64,000 nucleotides of DNA from Herbinix sp. (GCA_029256105.1 JAQSYO010000015.1:62001-126000), one strand, 5' to 3'. Positions 1 through 9,982 are shown, numbered from the stretch's first letter. Translations and numbers: made by a program. The notes: generated by a model not told the origin, from the sequence alone.

Positions 1-558
1 GTGTGTTTATAAGAGAATTTTACCTTTGCAATCATCACGCTTCCAATAATCATAACATAGGAATAAATGAAGTAAGACATTCTTAAGCCATAATACTGGA
101 TGATCTGACCCAACAATAATGCACCTATAGCGTATCCTATATTACCCATAAGGCGTATTCTTCCATACTGTATTCGAGGGTTATGTTCAATAATCTCATA
201 GCAGTAGGCATCCGCTATAGGATACACCGAGCTTTGAAAGACAGCCAAAAGAATTAAAGCGAATATAACCGAATAAACATTGTTAACCACAAGAAAACTG
301 TATATTATGAATGAGCAGAATATACCCAGCATAATTAAGGTTATTTTTTTATTAAGGTACTTATCCGTGATAAATCCTCAATTGAGTAAATACTCCTACA
401 ATGGAAAATGCTGCACTGGCAATCCCTATTTGAGCAAAGGTCAATCCCTTTTGTTGGTAGAATAAAATTAAAAAAGGATTAATACTAGCCATTGCAATGT
501 ATATTGCCATATAGAATATACTTAATTCGAACGTTGTTTTATCAATTTTCTTCCACAT
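1..558 (-). pseudogene. MFS transporter, frameshifted and cut by the window edge
   Basis: The start ATG at 558 opens 65 codons with two hydrophobic helices, ending in a stop at about 361. From about 379 leftward a second frame takes over without a stop to the window edge. It reads GFITDKYLNKKITL, then several membrane helices, including YGRIRLMGNIGYAIGALLLG, which is typical of MFS_1_like permeases. The two frames join around 379-385, where the usual loop between helices 2 and 3 lies, so one indel breaks the gene. The start lies 2 bp after the stop of the aldo/keto reductase, so the two were one operon. Substrate unknown. A sequencing error is possible, but both neighbours are also broken. 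Confidence 0.8.
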
Positions 559-560
559 TT

Positions 561-1700
561 TTATATTCCCATACTTTTCGAAAAGTCAGCCATTACTTCT
601 GATATTTTGATCTGCTGAGGACATACTTTTTCACAACTTTGACATCCTATGCAAGCTCCCGGCTTTTTATCCTCATCATATGTCATTAGCGCCATTGGTG
701 CAATAAAACCACCTCCGGTAAAAATATGTTCATTATACAAAGCCAAAAGGTCAGGAATGTTCAGTTCCTTAGGACAGTGGCTTGTACAGTATCTGCATTC
801 AGTACATGGGAGTATATTATTATTCAGTATCTCATCCGCAATACCAAGTATCGTTCTCATCTCAAGTGAATTTAATGGTTTAGCTTCCTCAAAGGTTTTG
901 ATGTTTTCTACCATCTGTTCATAATTTGACATTCCCGACAGAATCATTGTCACACCCGGAATGGACTGTAAAAACCGAAATGCCCATGCGGGTATATTTT
1001 CATCTGGACGTAATTTTTTCAAATTTGCTTCATTTTCTTCCGATAATGTGACAAGACGTCCGCCACGCAAAGGCTCCATAACCCATACAGGGATATTATA
1101 TTGCTGTAACAGCTCCGTCTTTTCATTTGAATTTTGGAATTTCCAGTCCAGATAATTCAACTGAAGCTGACCAAATTCCATGGCTTCTGCATAGGCTTCT
1201 AGAAAGCGTTTTATCACTTTATAACTTCCATGCGCAGAAAAGCCGAGATGACGAATGCGGCCACTTTCCTTTTGTTTCATCAAATAGTTAAAAATACCAT
1301 ACTTTGGATTCAGATAAGCATCAATATTCATCTCACATACATTGTGGAATAAATAGAAATCAAAATACTCTACATCGCACTTTTTCAGCTGTTTTTCAAA
1401 AATCTCTTCCACCTTATACATATTACTAAGATCATATCCCGGGAATTTTGTAGTAAGTTAATAACTTTCACGCGGATATTTGCTTAATACTTTTCCCAGA
1501 ACAATTTCCGATTGCCCATCATGATAGCCCCAAGCAGTGTCGTAATAGTTCACTCTGTGTCCCATGGCATAATCAACCATTTTCTGTGTTTCCGCCTCAT
1601 TAATATTTGCGTAAACTCCATCTTTAATTGGCAGACGCATAGCCCCAAATCCTAATAACAAAATCTTTCTATTCTGATAATCCTTATATAACATTTTCAT
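561..1700 (-). pseudogene. Aldo/keto reductase with C-terminal 2x[4Fe-4S] ferredoxin domain, interrupted by an in-frame stop
   Basis: One continuous frame of 380 codons is broken only by TAA at 1458-1460. Reading through gives KYPRESY-stop-LTTKFPGYDLSN, exactly where this family has a Tyr or similar residue, so a single substitution explains it. Residues 1-80 carry the NADPH-binding barrel start (LGFGAMRLP, YYDTAWGYHDGQSE). The C-terminus has two cysteine clusters, CTECRYCTSHCP and CIGCQSCEKVCP, as expected for two [4Fe-4S] clusters. Intact relatives are predicted oxidoreductases of about 380 residues, so the length is full. ATG 1700 follows AAGGAGTGAT. The downstream MFS gene starts 2 bp after the stop. 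A MerR-type promoter lies upstream at 1757-1787. Confidence 0.88.
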
Positions 1701-1756
1701 ATCACTCCTTCTCTTGGACTCTTGAAAAATAGCTTCAGTTCATGTATGATGAGTGT

Positions 1757-1787
1757 ATTATATAACCTAAACCTAACTCTAGGTCAA
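1757..1787 (-). promoter_or_regulatory. MerR-type promoter with 19-bp spacer for the aldo/keto reductase
   Basis: On the minus strand TTGACC (1782-1787) and TATAAT (1757-1762) are separated by exactly 19 bp. The spacer carries an imperfect dyad, ACCTAGAGTT paired with AGGTTTAGGT. A 19-bp spacer with a central dyad is the hallmark of MerR-family activated promoters. It lies between the reductase gene and the divergent MerR gene, which is now frameshifted. Confidence 0.75.
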
Positions 1788-1878
1788 TGGTTGATATAAA
1801 ATTTACATTTAAAATTTACATATAATTTATTGATTTACGGAAAAACATAAAATTTATTATTATATGGAGGTTATCAAA

Positions 1879-2312
1879 ATGACTTATTCAATAGGGCAAA
1901 TTTCCGAAATACTAAATATATCAATTTCTTCTTTACGATATTATGATAAAGAAGGCCTTCTCCCTTTAGTAAACAGAACACCAGGTAATATTCGTGTTTT
2001 TGATGAAGCAGACGTGGAATGTCTTAAAATGATTGAATGCTTAAAAACAACCGGAATGCAATTGAAGGACATTAAAACTTTTTTAAATGGTGTGAAGAAG
2101 GTGACGCTACTATTGACAAACGTTATGTGCTTTTTCTTCAACAAAAAGAAAAGACGGTAAAACAGATTGCAGAATTGCAAAAAGCACTCGATCGTGTGAA
2201 TTACAAATGTGAATACTACAGAATAGCCAAAGAAAAAGGGACTACTGATGTTCCCGGAATACGTGAAGAGTTATCCATGAAATATTTATATAATGAAAAC
2301 AATCCAAAATAG
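1879..2312 (+). pseudogene. MerR-family transcriptional regulator, frameshifted
   Basis: ATG 1879 follows GGAGG with 8 bp spacing and encodes the MerR winged helix (YSIGQISEILNISISSLRYYDKEGLLP). After IKTFL the frame becomes non-MerR-like and stops at 2160. The +1 frame continues naturally as KWCEEGDATIDKRYVLFLQQ, then a dimerisation coiled coil and EYYRIAKEKG to the stop at 2312. The break lies at the T6 run near 2080-2086, where one lost T would restore about 144 residues. It is divergent from the broken aldo/keto reductase and was presumably its activator. Confidence 0.85.
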
Positions 2313-2410
2313 TGTAAAACAATTTATAATAATGCGAGTGATAATGGAAGTATATAAATAATCGCCCATCCCTTAGGAGTCCGTAAATAATTCTGTGTAA
2401 ACTATAGGAA

Positions 2411-2455
2411 AAATCCTCTTGGATTAATATTAACATATTAATCTAGGAGGATTTA
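2411..2455. repeat. Intergenic hairpin, similar to one at 44098
   Basis: AATCCTCTTGGATTAATA pairs with TATTAATCTAGGAGGATT around a short loop. The first 21 bases match 44098-44118 at 20 of 21 positions, so this is a small repeated hairpin. It sits downstream of the MerR pseudogene, but the tail is only weakly T-rich, so a terminator role is uncertain. Confidence 0.5.
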
Positions 2456-2573
2456 TTGTATAGCAATATTAAGGAAGCTCTCACCCGAACGCAAGGCGTT
2501 GGTTAGAGGCAATGAAAGTTCGAAGTAATTAGACGATCTAATATATAAGATAGATTTCTATATGCATTGACAT

Positions 2574-3425
2574 TTAAAACTTTCTTACTAAGCTTGTTAA
2601 TCGCTCCACTTGCTCCGGGTCAGAATGTGAAAAAAACAAACTCTCTGCTTTATCTAAAGAAGCAATCACGTCCATATCCTCTTCCGTTAATTCAAAATCA
2701 AAAACATTAATATTCTGTATCATCCGCTCTTTATTAACTGTCTTAGGAATCACTGATACCCCTCTTTGAATAAGATATCGCAAAGCAACTTGAGCATTCG
2801 TTTTATTGTATTTATCTCCAACCGCTTTTAATATTTCATTACCAAATAGGTTGTTTTTTCCTTCAGCAAAAGGAGCCCAGGCTTGAATTTGTACTCCATA
2901 TTTCTTCATTATTTCGTGAGCCTTTACCTGTTGGTTAAATGGGTGTGTTTCGACCTGATTGACAGCGGGAACAATTTCATTATACTTAATTAGGTCAATT
3001 AATCTGTCCGGATAGAAGTTACTTACACCGATTTCTCTGAGTTTTCCTTCTTTATTCAGTTCTTCCATTGCTCTATAAGTTCCATAATAATCATTGAATG
3101 GCTGATGAATTAATAATAAATCTATATAATCCAACTGAAGTCTATCTAAAGACCCTTCGATAGATTTCTTTGCATTTTCATATCCGTAATTAGAAATCCA
3201 TATTTTTGTAGTAATAAATAATTCTTCTCTTGGTACACCACATTTTTTAATAGCATTTCCTACTGCTACTTCATTGCCGTAGCCCTGAGCAGTGTCGATT
3301 AATCGATAACCTACTTCTATTGCATCCAGTACACATCTTTCACATTCATCTTGATCTGCAATTTGGAATACTCCGTAACCCAAAATTGGCATTTTGTCGC
3401 CATTGTTTAATTCTACATAATTCAT
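2574..3425 (-). CDS. Aldo/keto reductase (AKR5-like)
   Basis: This 283-residue NADPH-dependent TIM-barrel reductase acts on aldehydes or ketones; the substrate is not predictable. It starts [21 protein letters not shown], has the catalytic Asp/Tyr segment [12 protein letters not shown], the catalytic Lys in ITTKIW and the His in LLLIHQPF, and ends with the usual [12 protein letters not shown] cofactor loop. I chose ATG 3425, preceded by AAGGA, because family members begin at MNYVELN. An upstream ATG at 3470 follows AAAGGA at very short spacing and would add 15 atypical residues. It lies downstream of the iron-sulfur flavoprotein on the same strand and probably shares its MerR-controlled promoter. 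Confidence 0.92.
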   Translation of the reverse strand: MNYVELNNGDKMPILGYGVFQIADQDECERCVLDAIEVGYRLIDTAQGYGNEVAVGNAIKKCGVPREELFITTKIWISNYGYENAKKSIEGSLDRLQLDYIDLLLIHQPFNDYYGTYRAMEELNKEGKLREIGVSNFYPDRLIDLIKYNEIVPAVNQVETHPFNQQVKAHEIMKKYGVQIQAWAPFAEGKNNLFGNEILKAVGDKYNKTNAQVALRYLIQRGVSVIPKTVNKERMIQNINVFDFELTEEDMDVIASLDKAESLFFSHSDPEQVERLTSLVRKF

Positions 3426-3546
3426 ATTAATTCCTTGTATAATGAAAACATAGGGAAATTCACTATACATTTTCCTTTCTTGATATTTTCTATTTAATCT
3501 AAATTGGACTTCTATTCACTCCTCGTGCAATTAATAAACTTTATTC

Positions 3547-4164
3547 TTAGCGGATAAAATTTGTCATTATTTTCTCTTCCTTTTCTGGTAAACCAAATTT
3601 TTCTTTTCCCAATTGAATACTCTTAATAAGGAAAGCCATATTTCTGCCTAACGTACGCATTATCTGACATCCTTCTTCATCAGCATATACATCTTCGGGT
3701 GTAAAACCATGAACACTATTCCAATATTGACTAGATGCGATTGGCATATTAGATATCGTGAAGTATTTATTAATTTCATCAAAGGTTGTGGAACTTCCGC
3801 CTCTTCTTGCCGAAATAACTGCTGCGCCAACCTTCATTGTTTTATCAAAGGGAACGCTATAAAATAACCGATCAATAAATGAAACAAGAGTCCCGTTTGC
3901 CGAGGCATAATATACTGGTGACCCAATAATGATGCCGTCACACTCTTCGAATATAGGCGCAACCTCATTCACCATATCGTTAAATACACATTTCCCATTC
4001 TTTTTACAATGACGACATCCAATACATCCACGAAGGTTTTTATTTCCAACATGAATGATTTCCGTATCGACACCTGCTTCATTTAACGTTTTTTCTACTT
4101 CTGTTAATGCTGTATAGGTACATCCTTTCGCATTTGGACTGCCATTAATTAATAGTACTTTCAT
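3547..4164 (-). CDS. NADPH-dependent FMN reductase-type iron-sulfur flavoprotein
   Basis: This 205-residue flavodoxin-fold protein probably transfers electrons or reduces quinones or organic acceptors. The N-terminal FMN phosphate loop is INGSPNAKGCTYTAL. Residues about 47-58 hold GCIGCRHCKKNGKC, a CX2CX2CX5C cluster like the compact [4Fe-4S] motif of Isf-type iron-sulfur flavoproteins. The second FMN-binding segment is GSPVYYASANGTLVSFIDR. It is the first gene of a two-gene operon with the aldo/keto reductase and is divergent from the MerR gene at 4269. The promoter at 4210-4240 has a MerR operator, so induction by the neighbouring regulator is likely. Confidence 0.9.
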   Translation of the reverse strand: MKVLLINGSPNAKGCTYTALTEVEKTLNEAGVDTEIIHVGNKNLRGCIGCRHCKKNGKCVFNDMVNEVAPIFEECDGIIIGSPVYYASANGTLVSFIDRLFYSVPFDKTMKVGAAVISARRGGSSTTFDEINKYFTISNMPIASSQYWNSVHGFTPEDVYADEEGCQIMRTLGRNMAFLIKSIQLGKEKFGLPEKEEKIMTNFIR

Positions 4165-4209
4165 TTCATATTCCCCCTTGCTTTATTCAATATACTAAAT
4201 TACAATGTT

Positions 4210-4240
4210 ATTGTAGCACCCTGTAGTAACTACAGGTCAA
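4210..4240 (-). promoter_or_regulatory. MerR-type operator/promoter with perfect dyad
   Basis: On the minus strand TTGACC (4235-4240) and TACAAT (4210-4215) are 19 bp apart. A perfect inverted repeat, CCTGTAGT and ACTACAGG around one base (4220-4236), fills the spacer. This is a textbook MerR-family operator driving the flavoprotein and reductase genes. Confidence 0.85.
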
Positions 4241-4268
4241 TAGCAATTATGAAAATGGAGAATAATTT

Positions 4269-4664
4269 ATGTATACGATGAAATACATCTGTGATACGCT
4301 TCATATTCCTTATGAAACTCTTCGATATTATTGTAATGAAGGCTTAGTACCTAACGTGAAAAGAGATCAGAATAACTACCGAATCTTTGATGATAAAGAT
4401 TTAAATTGGCTTACTAGCTTACAATGTTTAAGAAGGTGTGGTCTGAGTATCAATGAAATAAAAGAATATCTAAATTTGTGTCTCGAAGGACCTGCTTCCA
4501 TTGAAATAAGAAAAAAGATCTTAGCAGTAAAAAAAGAGAATCTTTTAAACGAAATTGAAAGCATTCAAGAAAGTATTGCTTTTATTGATCACAAACAGGA
4601 CTTCTATGATGGAGTTTTAGCCGGAAAAGTCAAATACACCAGTAACCTAATTCGTATTGATTGA
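4269..4664 (+). CDS. MerR-family transcriptional regulator
   Basis: This 131-residue protein has an N-terminal winged helix (YTMKYICDTLHIPYETLRYYCNEGLVPNVKRD, residues 2-33), the second wing region NYRIFDDKDLNWL, and a C-terminal antiparallel coiled coil (about 80-120) for dimerisation. There are no paired C-terminal cysteines of a metal sensor, so it resembles the BltR/AdhR-like group that senses organic or redox stress. It is divergent from the iron-sulfur flavoprotein gene, and the 17-bp perfect dyad between them is its likely operator. A terminator follows at 4694. Confidence 0.92.
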   Translation: MYTMKYICDTLHIPYETLRYYCNEGLVPNVKRDQNNYRIFDDKDLNWLTSLQCLRRCGLSINEIKEYLNLCLEGPASIEIRKKILAVKKENLLNEIESIQESIAFIDHKQDFYDGVLAGKVKYTSNLIRID

Positions 4665-4693
4665 AATAGCATCTGAAGATAGTAAGACAGTAA

Positions 4694-4728
4694 AACAGCA
4701 TCTGAATTTAATTTATCCAGATGCTGTT
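4694..4728. terminator. Bidirectional terminator between MerR and GntR genes
   Basis: AACAGCATCTG pairs perfectly with CAGATGCTGTT over a 13-base loop, followed by TCTTAT on the plus strand. It lies between two convergent genes. Confidence 0.75.
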
Positions 4729-4770
4729 CTTATGTGAACAAAATAGCTATTATGTTCATAACCTGTATGT

Positions 4771-5535
4771 TTATCGAGTTATTTCAACAATAAATTTATT
4801 CCGTTCTCCCGGGTATATGCTTTCAGAGTACTCAATAATTGAACCATCTTCCCCATATCCATAAGAGGATATAAAATGGATTGGAGAACCTTCATTAATT
4901 TCTAATAATTTGCTGGTTTCTTTGTTCGATAGTTTTGCTTCTATTTCCCTTAATGCTTTCTTAATATAAACATTATTTTCTTCAAACACCTCATAAAGAG
5001 AACGTTTTTCAAAATCATACATGATAAGATTAGGAAACTTTTTATAAGGGATATAAACCGTAGTCAAGAGAATTGGTTTGTTATCTTGCTCCTCCTCACC
5101 ATAAGCATACCTGAGTCTTCTAAGCTGAATAATTTTATCCCCTTCTTCAACTCCAAGCTTATCTACCAAGATATCCGGACAAATTTTAATTGATATTTCT
5201 AGCACCTTGGTTTCAGGAATCAATCCTTTTTTGTTCATTTCCCTATTGTAACTTTCTATAAAACGGGTATTTTCCTGAAGAATTTTGGGTTTGGTGACAA
5301 AAGTCCCTTTACCCTTAATTCTTTTTAAGTATCCTTTTGAAACCAAGGTATTTAACCCCTGTCTTACCGTAGGACGGCTTATATGAAACATAATGCTAAG
5401 CTCCATTTCTGTGGGGATTAAATCTCCTTCTTTTAGCGTATTATTTTTTATTAGATCTAATATATAGTTTTGCACCTTGTAGTATAAAGGCATATTTGAC
5501 TCAGACTTAATATCTTCAACCATATCTTTATCCAT
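4771..5535 (-). CDS. GntR/HutC-family transcriptional regulator with UTRA ligand domain
   Basis: This 254-residue repressor-type regulator has a GntR winged helix at about residues 14-80 (LYYKVQNYILDLI, EGDLIPTEMELS, SRPTVRQGLNTL, GKGTFV). A UTRA effector domain fills about 95-245 and probably binds a sugar or sugar phosphate. ATG 5535 follows AGGAAGGAG. It lies 85 bp downstream of the GH38-like glycosidase on the same strand, so it probably controls that gene and itself in response to a glycoside or its product. The operator was not identified with certainty. Confidence 0.92.
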   Translation of the reverse strand: MDKDMVEDIKSESNMPLYYKVQNYILDLIKNNTLKEGDLIPTEMELSIMFHISRPTVRQGLNTLVSKGYLKRIKGKGTFVTKPKILQENTRFIESYNREMNKKGLIPETKVLEISIKICPDILVDKLGVEEGDKIIQLRRLRYAYGEEEQDNKPILLTTVYIPYKKFPNLIMYDFEKRSLYEVFEENNVYIKKALREIEAKLSNKETSKLLEINEGSPIHFISSYGYGEDGSIIEYSESIYPGERNKFIVEITR

Positions 5536-5620
5536 TTATTTCTCCTTCCTACATAAGAAAAACCATATATCTTAAACTAAAATCTTACTCAGGTAAATGA
5601 AAATAACATCTATTTCTTTA

Positions 5621-8017
5621 CTATTCATTGATCATAAAAGTTACAACACCATAGCCTTCGTCCTTCATTTTTTGAAAGCTTTGCTCTGCATTCGTTGTTT
5701 TAATAAGGTCAAGCGTATAACAAAACTCTGTGATACCGGATAAGTCCATTTTGAAGTTTGTCTCCCAAGTATTGTTCATAATCCAGGAGTACACATCTCT
5801 TCTATTGTTTTCTTCTTTGTTGTCACATAGTAATATTGGATGATGTTTTAATTCTCCCATATAGATAAGCGGTGCATCCTTTGTTTGAATTAAGATAGTA
5901 TTTTCTTTGGTTTCATAAACCAAACCGTTATCAACAAGATAATATTCCATACAAGTACCTGGTATTTGATCAATACCTGGCCTCATTACCGAATCACTCT
6001 TATCAATATATAAGGTTGCATCAAGATTATTTAAGGTTAGTGGTAGATAAATACTTTCAATCTCAGTAGATAAATTCTTCGCTATTTTATATTTGAAATC
6101 CATTTTCGGAATTGTATTATAAAGTTTAATAACTACTGAGCTGAAATAAGTACCTTTCAGTTCATAGACTAGTTCTACCGTTGTAAATATTTCTCCTTTT
6201 TCTATGATCTTAACTTCTACTAGATCACCGATGCATTTGTTCGCATGGAGGCCTCTTATATTTCTTCCTAATCGTCTTCTTTCTTCATAGACATCTGTTC
6301 TGATTTTTGTATTTTCATAGATTGGAGTAAAGAACTTGGCATCACCTTGCTTTAGCATTTCAATATCATCAACTTTATTGTAGAATGAAGTAACGCCTTT
6401 CCCTATTTCATAAGCTATTGTGAAATAGGCGTTCTCTATTTGGTAGGGGAGTTTATAACTATTGGGATCGTAGTTATTTACTATGTCTTTTACTCTTTCC
6501 GATCCAACATAAGCCACTCTAGTATTAGTTACATCAATTTTTCCAGCTGCTTCTTCAAAACGGTAGATTTTTTCTTCCTTAGCTTCAAAGGAATCAATAA
6601 AGCTGATAAGAACACCTCTTGGATGGGAAGATAATTGGGTAATCATTTCGCGTTCTGATGTTTCACAAATTACCTTTACCCCGGAGTATTTCCATACTTC
6701 TATATAGAATTCAACTACTTTTTCACCTTTACTCTCTGCTACGTTGATTGCCTTTATTTTACCATTCAAATCATAGTATCTGAGTTTGTCACCTCTACTG
6801 TGTGCGATACGGTTCAAATTTTTTGCTGTGGCTTCATGTGCTTTTGAAGCATAGCTTGTTTTTCTGATATCTAGATTTTGCACCATGGTATCATAAGGAT
6901 TTGTTATGGTTGCTGAATGTCCCCAGGTATGCTCCGCATATAATAGTAAGTTATCTTCGGCTTCTCTGATTAATTCTTTTTTACTTACATTGCCTTGACT
7001 ATCTAATCTTTCACATAAATGATACATTCTTTGTGCCTCTTTATAGTGCTTAACTGCATAAGGCGTACTTCCTACACCATTGGCCCACCAGTCATTCAGG
7101 TCACCCTTATAAACCGGTGCATCTTTTACCTGGTCCTTAATTTTCTCATAAAATTCCTGTATTGTTACCATTTCTAACTGTATCTCATCTCCGTAAACCT
7201 CATTAAAGGCTGTAATCGTTCTTATAATATCTGTATTAGGTGGAGCATTATCACTAAATACCCCCGATATACAGGAAGGAATAAAGTTGTAGCTATAGCC
7301 ATTTTCCTCACACGATTCCAAATATTTATCAATATTATCTTTCAATGTTTCAAGATGAGTTTTCGGTTTCGTATCTCCGCCTAAATAGTTTTCGGTCATA
7401 AAGTTTACATTTTTATTATAAATTAAACCTAGGGCATTGCCAAGATTATAATGTTCTCCGTTGAAAACTAAAAGTTTTTTGCCTTCTTTATTTTCCCAAT
7501 AGTAAGGTTTCTGGTTCTGATAGAGAGGATACATTCCATGATGTGTGTGAATGTTTGTAAATAGGAATTCTATTCCGTTATCTAAAAGCACGTCAAGTGA
7601 TCCTAACGATATACCATTAACATCTGCATTCATAGCCACCTTTACATCAATTCCTTGCGATTTAAAGTGTTCTACCATTTCCTTGGTTCTTTTATTAAGT
7701 ACCTTTTTATCAACTAAATCGTTAAAGTTAAGATAGGTTGCTGATAACCCTATATTGTTTGATTTAATCATTGCATATAAATCTTGTTTTTCTTCTTCTG
7801 TTGCTTCTTCTAAAAACTTTTCTACACAATAGTAGGTCTCACAGTTCCACTTGAAATTCCGATCAATTGACCCGGTCTTGTGTCCTTCTTTCGTGGTATT
7901 TACTGCTGTTCTTATATAATCTATGTGGTTGTAAATTATTCTTTCTTGTAAATCCGTATAACCAATATCTGTATGTGAATGATGTATGATATACATGGTC
8001 CATTTTCTATTTCGCAT
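5621..8017 (-). CDS. GH38-like glycoside hydrolase (alpha-mannosidase-type), cytoplasmic
   Basis: This 798-residue protein has no signal peptide. Residues 9-22 read YIIHHSHTDIGYTD, resembling the N-terminal His-Asp zinc motif of GH38 alpha-mannosidases. MNADVNGISLGSLDVLLDNG and HTHHGMYPLYQNQKPYYWEN continue a GH38-type (beta/alpha)7 catalytic domain, and the second half is beta-rich like the GH38 C-terminal domains. I chose ATG 8017 because GGAGGAA sits 6 bp upstream; a further upstream ATG (8071) adds 18 unusual residues and lacks a site. It is followed by a GntR/UTRA regulator gene. Mannosidase specificity is inferred from family resemblance only. Confidence 0.75.
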   Translation of the reverse strand: MRNRKWTMYIIHHSHTDIGYTDLQERIIYNHIDYIRTAVNTTKEGHKTGSIDRNFKWNCETYYCVEKFLEEATEEEKQDLYAMIKSNNIGLSATYLNFNDLVDKKVLNKRTKEMVEHFKSQGIDVKVAMNADVNGISLGSLDVLLDNGIEFLFTNIHTHHGMYPLYQNQKPYYWENKEGKKLLVFNGEHYNLGNALGLIYNKNVNFMTENYLGGDTKPKTHLETLKDNIDKYLESCEENGYSYNFIPSCISGVFSDNAPPNTDIIRTITAFNEVYGDEIQLEMVTIQEFYEKIKDQVKDAPVYKGDLNDWWANGVGSTPYAVKHYKEAQRMYHLCERLDSQGNVSKKELIREAEDNLLLYAEHTWGHSATITNPYDTMVQNLDIRKTSYASKAHEATAKNLNRIAHSRGDKLRYYDLNGKIKAINVAESKGEKVVEFYIEVWKYSGVKVICETSEREMITQLSSHPRGVLISFIDSFEAKEEKIYRFEEAAGKIDVTNTRVAYVGSERVKDIVNNYDPNSYKLPYQIENAYFTIAYEIGKGVTSFYNKVDDIEMLKQGDAKFFTPIYENTKIRTDVYEERRRLGRNIRGLHANKCIGDLVEVKIIEKGEIFTTVELVYELKGTYFSSVVIKLYNTIPKMDFKYKIAKNLSTEIESIYLPLTLNNLDATLYIDKSDSVMRPGIDQIPGTCMEYYLVDNGLVYETKENTILIQTKDAPLIYMGELKHHPILLCDNKEENNRRDVYSWIMNNTWETNFKMDLSGITEFCYTLDLIKTTNAEQSFQKMKDEGYGVVTFMINE

Positions 8018-8869
8018 AATCAATTCCTCCGGGATTAAGTTTATATTTTTTTGATTTGGCTGTAACTTCATTGATTATATTATTTTGCTAGCAGTATACT
8101 TCACCTCCAATATCATAGCTAACGAACTTATTCAAGTGGTTATGGATATGTCGTTTGAGATATACAAATTGACTATTAAATCTAATTTGCTTCGTTGTTA
8201 CTAGGCATTATCAGCTTCCCACCTAAATCAAATATATTTCGTTAGAAATATCAACTTCATATAAATTTCCTAAATCAAATTAACTTATACAAAGATATGT
8301 ATTTACATTTATATCTTAAGCAATTATATACGCATTTCATTTTAATGTAAATATGTTTTTATATATTAAAAACCAAATAGTTCAATGATTGTAATTACAT
8401 TATATAAATATATGCTAATTATGTAATTACATATATATATTATGAGAATTTAATTAATTACCTTTGATAAACACTTGAAAATTTTTGTTACGTAATATTG
8501 TTCTACTAAATACCATATTCATAGCTACATATATTGAGATACAATTAGTTCCAATTTATACGTTAGTCCATTCTTGCTCAAATTTCTTTTAAATATCTTT
8601 CCTTCAGTTTACATGAAAAAATCGGCATCCGGAATTAGAAACCGTCTGCCGATAATATATTTCAGTATTTTTATTATAGCTTTGAAACCTATAATAACTA
8701 ATTAATATGTTGAATTAAGTATCATATCATACCTTATATACGCGAATTCTCTGTACATCTATGATCCTATGATCCGTTTGGTAGCATTATCCCCTCCGAC
8801 AACTGCTGGTAAACCATCTCCTTCTAGTTAAGGGCAGAAAATTCATTATTTAATATCTAGCTTCAAAAG
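8018..8869. other. Long AT-rich intergenic region with two TGTAATTACA palindromes
   Basis: I find no convincing gene here. TGTAATTACA occurs at 8390-8399 and 8422-8431, spaced 32 bp centre to centre, about three helical turns. A weak hairpin (ATCGGCA 8621-8627 with TGCCGAT 8647-8653) may end the transcript of the upstream methyltransferase gene. The palindromes could be sites for the GntR regulator, but nothing proves this. Confidence 0.4.
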
Positions 8870-9982
8870 TTATTTCCATACCTCTTTGGCAATTTCTTTT
8901 ACCAGTTTCAATTTTGCCCACTGTTCCTCTTCAGTAAGTATATTACCCTCTTCTGTAGATGCAAATCCGCATTGAGGACTAAGGCATAAGCGCTCTAATG
9001 GTATGTATTTTGCAGCTTCAAGGATACGTTTTATGATATCATCCTTGCTTTCCAGAACAGAAGATTTCGTCGTGATGAGACCTAATACCACTTTCTTGTC
9101 ATTACTTACATATTGAAGTGGTTCAAAGTCACCGGAACGTTCATCATCGAATTCCAGATAAAAGGCACTTACATTTTCCTTTGTGAAGAGATCCTTTGCT
9201 ACTCGGTCATAGCCTCCTTGACAAGCCCAGGTGGAATGGAAATTTCCACGACAGATATGAGTATTAATTACCAAATCTTCCGGTTTATCTTCAATGGCAA
9301 GATTATTAATTCGGATTAGCTTTTCAATGTTTTTCTGTAACCCTTCTTCATCCGTTCCTAAGATAAAACAGGCATTAGGATCAACACACACACCCCAGGT
9401 ACAATCATCAAACTGGATATTTTTACATCCCGCTGCGTATAAATCCCTGATTACTTTTTTGTATCCCTCTGCAATATCTTGAATTAAATCTTCCTCATTT
9501 GGATAAATTGCTTTCGTACTTTCCAAATTATCAGGGATAATCATCTGAAATAGAAACTGTGCCGGTGCAGGTATTGTCTGACGCGCCACTGTGTTCTCAT
9601 CTGTGAATTGGCTAATAAACTTAAAGTGCTCAACAAATGGATGACTGTCAACAGACACTTTTCCTGTTAGAAATGTGTCATCAATCAATGCCGGTTCTCC
9701 ATGAAATGGAATTCCATTCTTTGTCTTTTTGTGTCCTACACCATGAAAGGCCCACATAAAATCAAGATGCCAAGAGCTCCTTCTATATTCTCCATCTGTA
9801 ATAACCGTGAGTCCAACTGCTTTCTGTTTGGCTATTAAATCTGTAATTGCCTTATCCTCAACCGCCTTAAGTTCTTCACTGCTTATTTTCCCATTCGCAT
9901 ATTCACTTCTTGCCTGCTTTAAATAATCAGGTCTTAAAAAACTTCCTACAATATCATATTTAAAAGGTGCATTTATACTCAT
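8870..9982 (-). CDS. MetE-like cobalamin-independent methyltransferase (YxjG/YxjH type)
   Basis: This 370-residue protein corresponds to the C-terminal catalytic barrel of methionine synthase MetE and acts as a zinc-dependent methyl transferase to homocysteine or a related thiol. Putative zinc ligands are the HxC in NTHICRGN, a Glu in the EFDDERSGDFEPL region and the Cys in LSPQCGFAS. The N-terminus KYDIVGSFLRPDYLKQAR and TVITDGEYRRSSWHLDF match the YxjG/YxjH group, which lacks the N-terminal MetE half. The true methyl donor is uncertain for this group. A LysR gene lies upstream on the same strand, and a 12-codon leader ORF precedes it. Confidence 0.9.
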   Translation of the reverse strand: MSINAPFKYDIVGSFLRPDYLKQARSEYANGKISSEELKAVEDKAITDLIAKQKAVGLTVITDGEYRRSSWHLDFMWAFHGVGHKKTKNGIPFHGEPALIDDTFLTGKVSVDSHPFVEHFKFISQFTDENTVARQTIPAPAQFLFQMIIPDNLESTKAIYPNEEDLIQDIAEGYKKVIRDLYAAGCKNIQFDDCTWGVCVDPNACFILGTDEEGLQKNIEKLIRINNLAIEDKPEDLVINTHICRGNFHSTWACQGGYDRVAKDLFTKENVSAFYLEFDDERSGDFEPLQYVSNDKKVVLGLITTKSSVLESKDDIIKRILEAAKYIPLERLCLSPQCGFASTEEGNILTEEEQWAKLKLVKEIAKEVWK

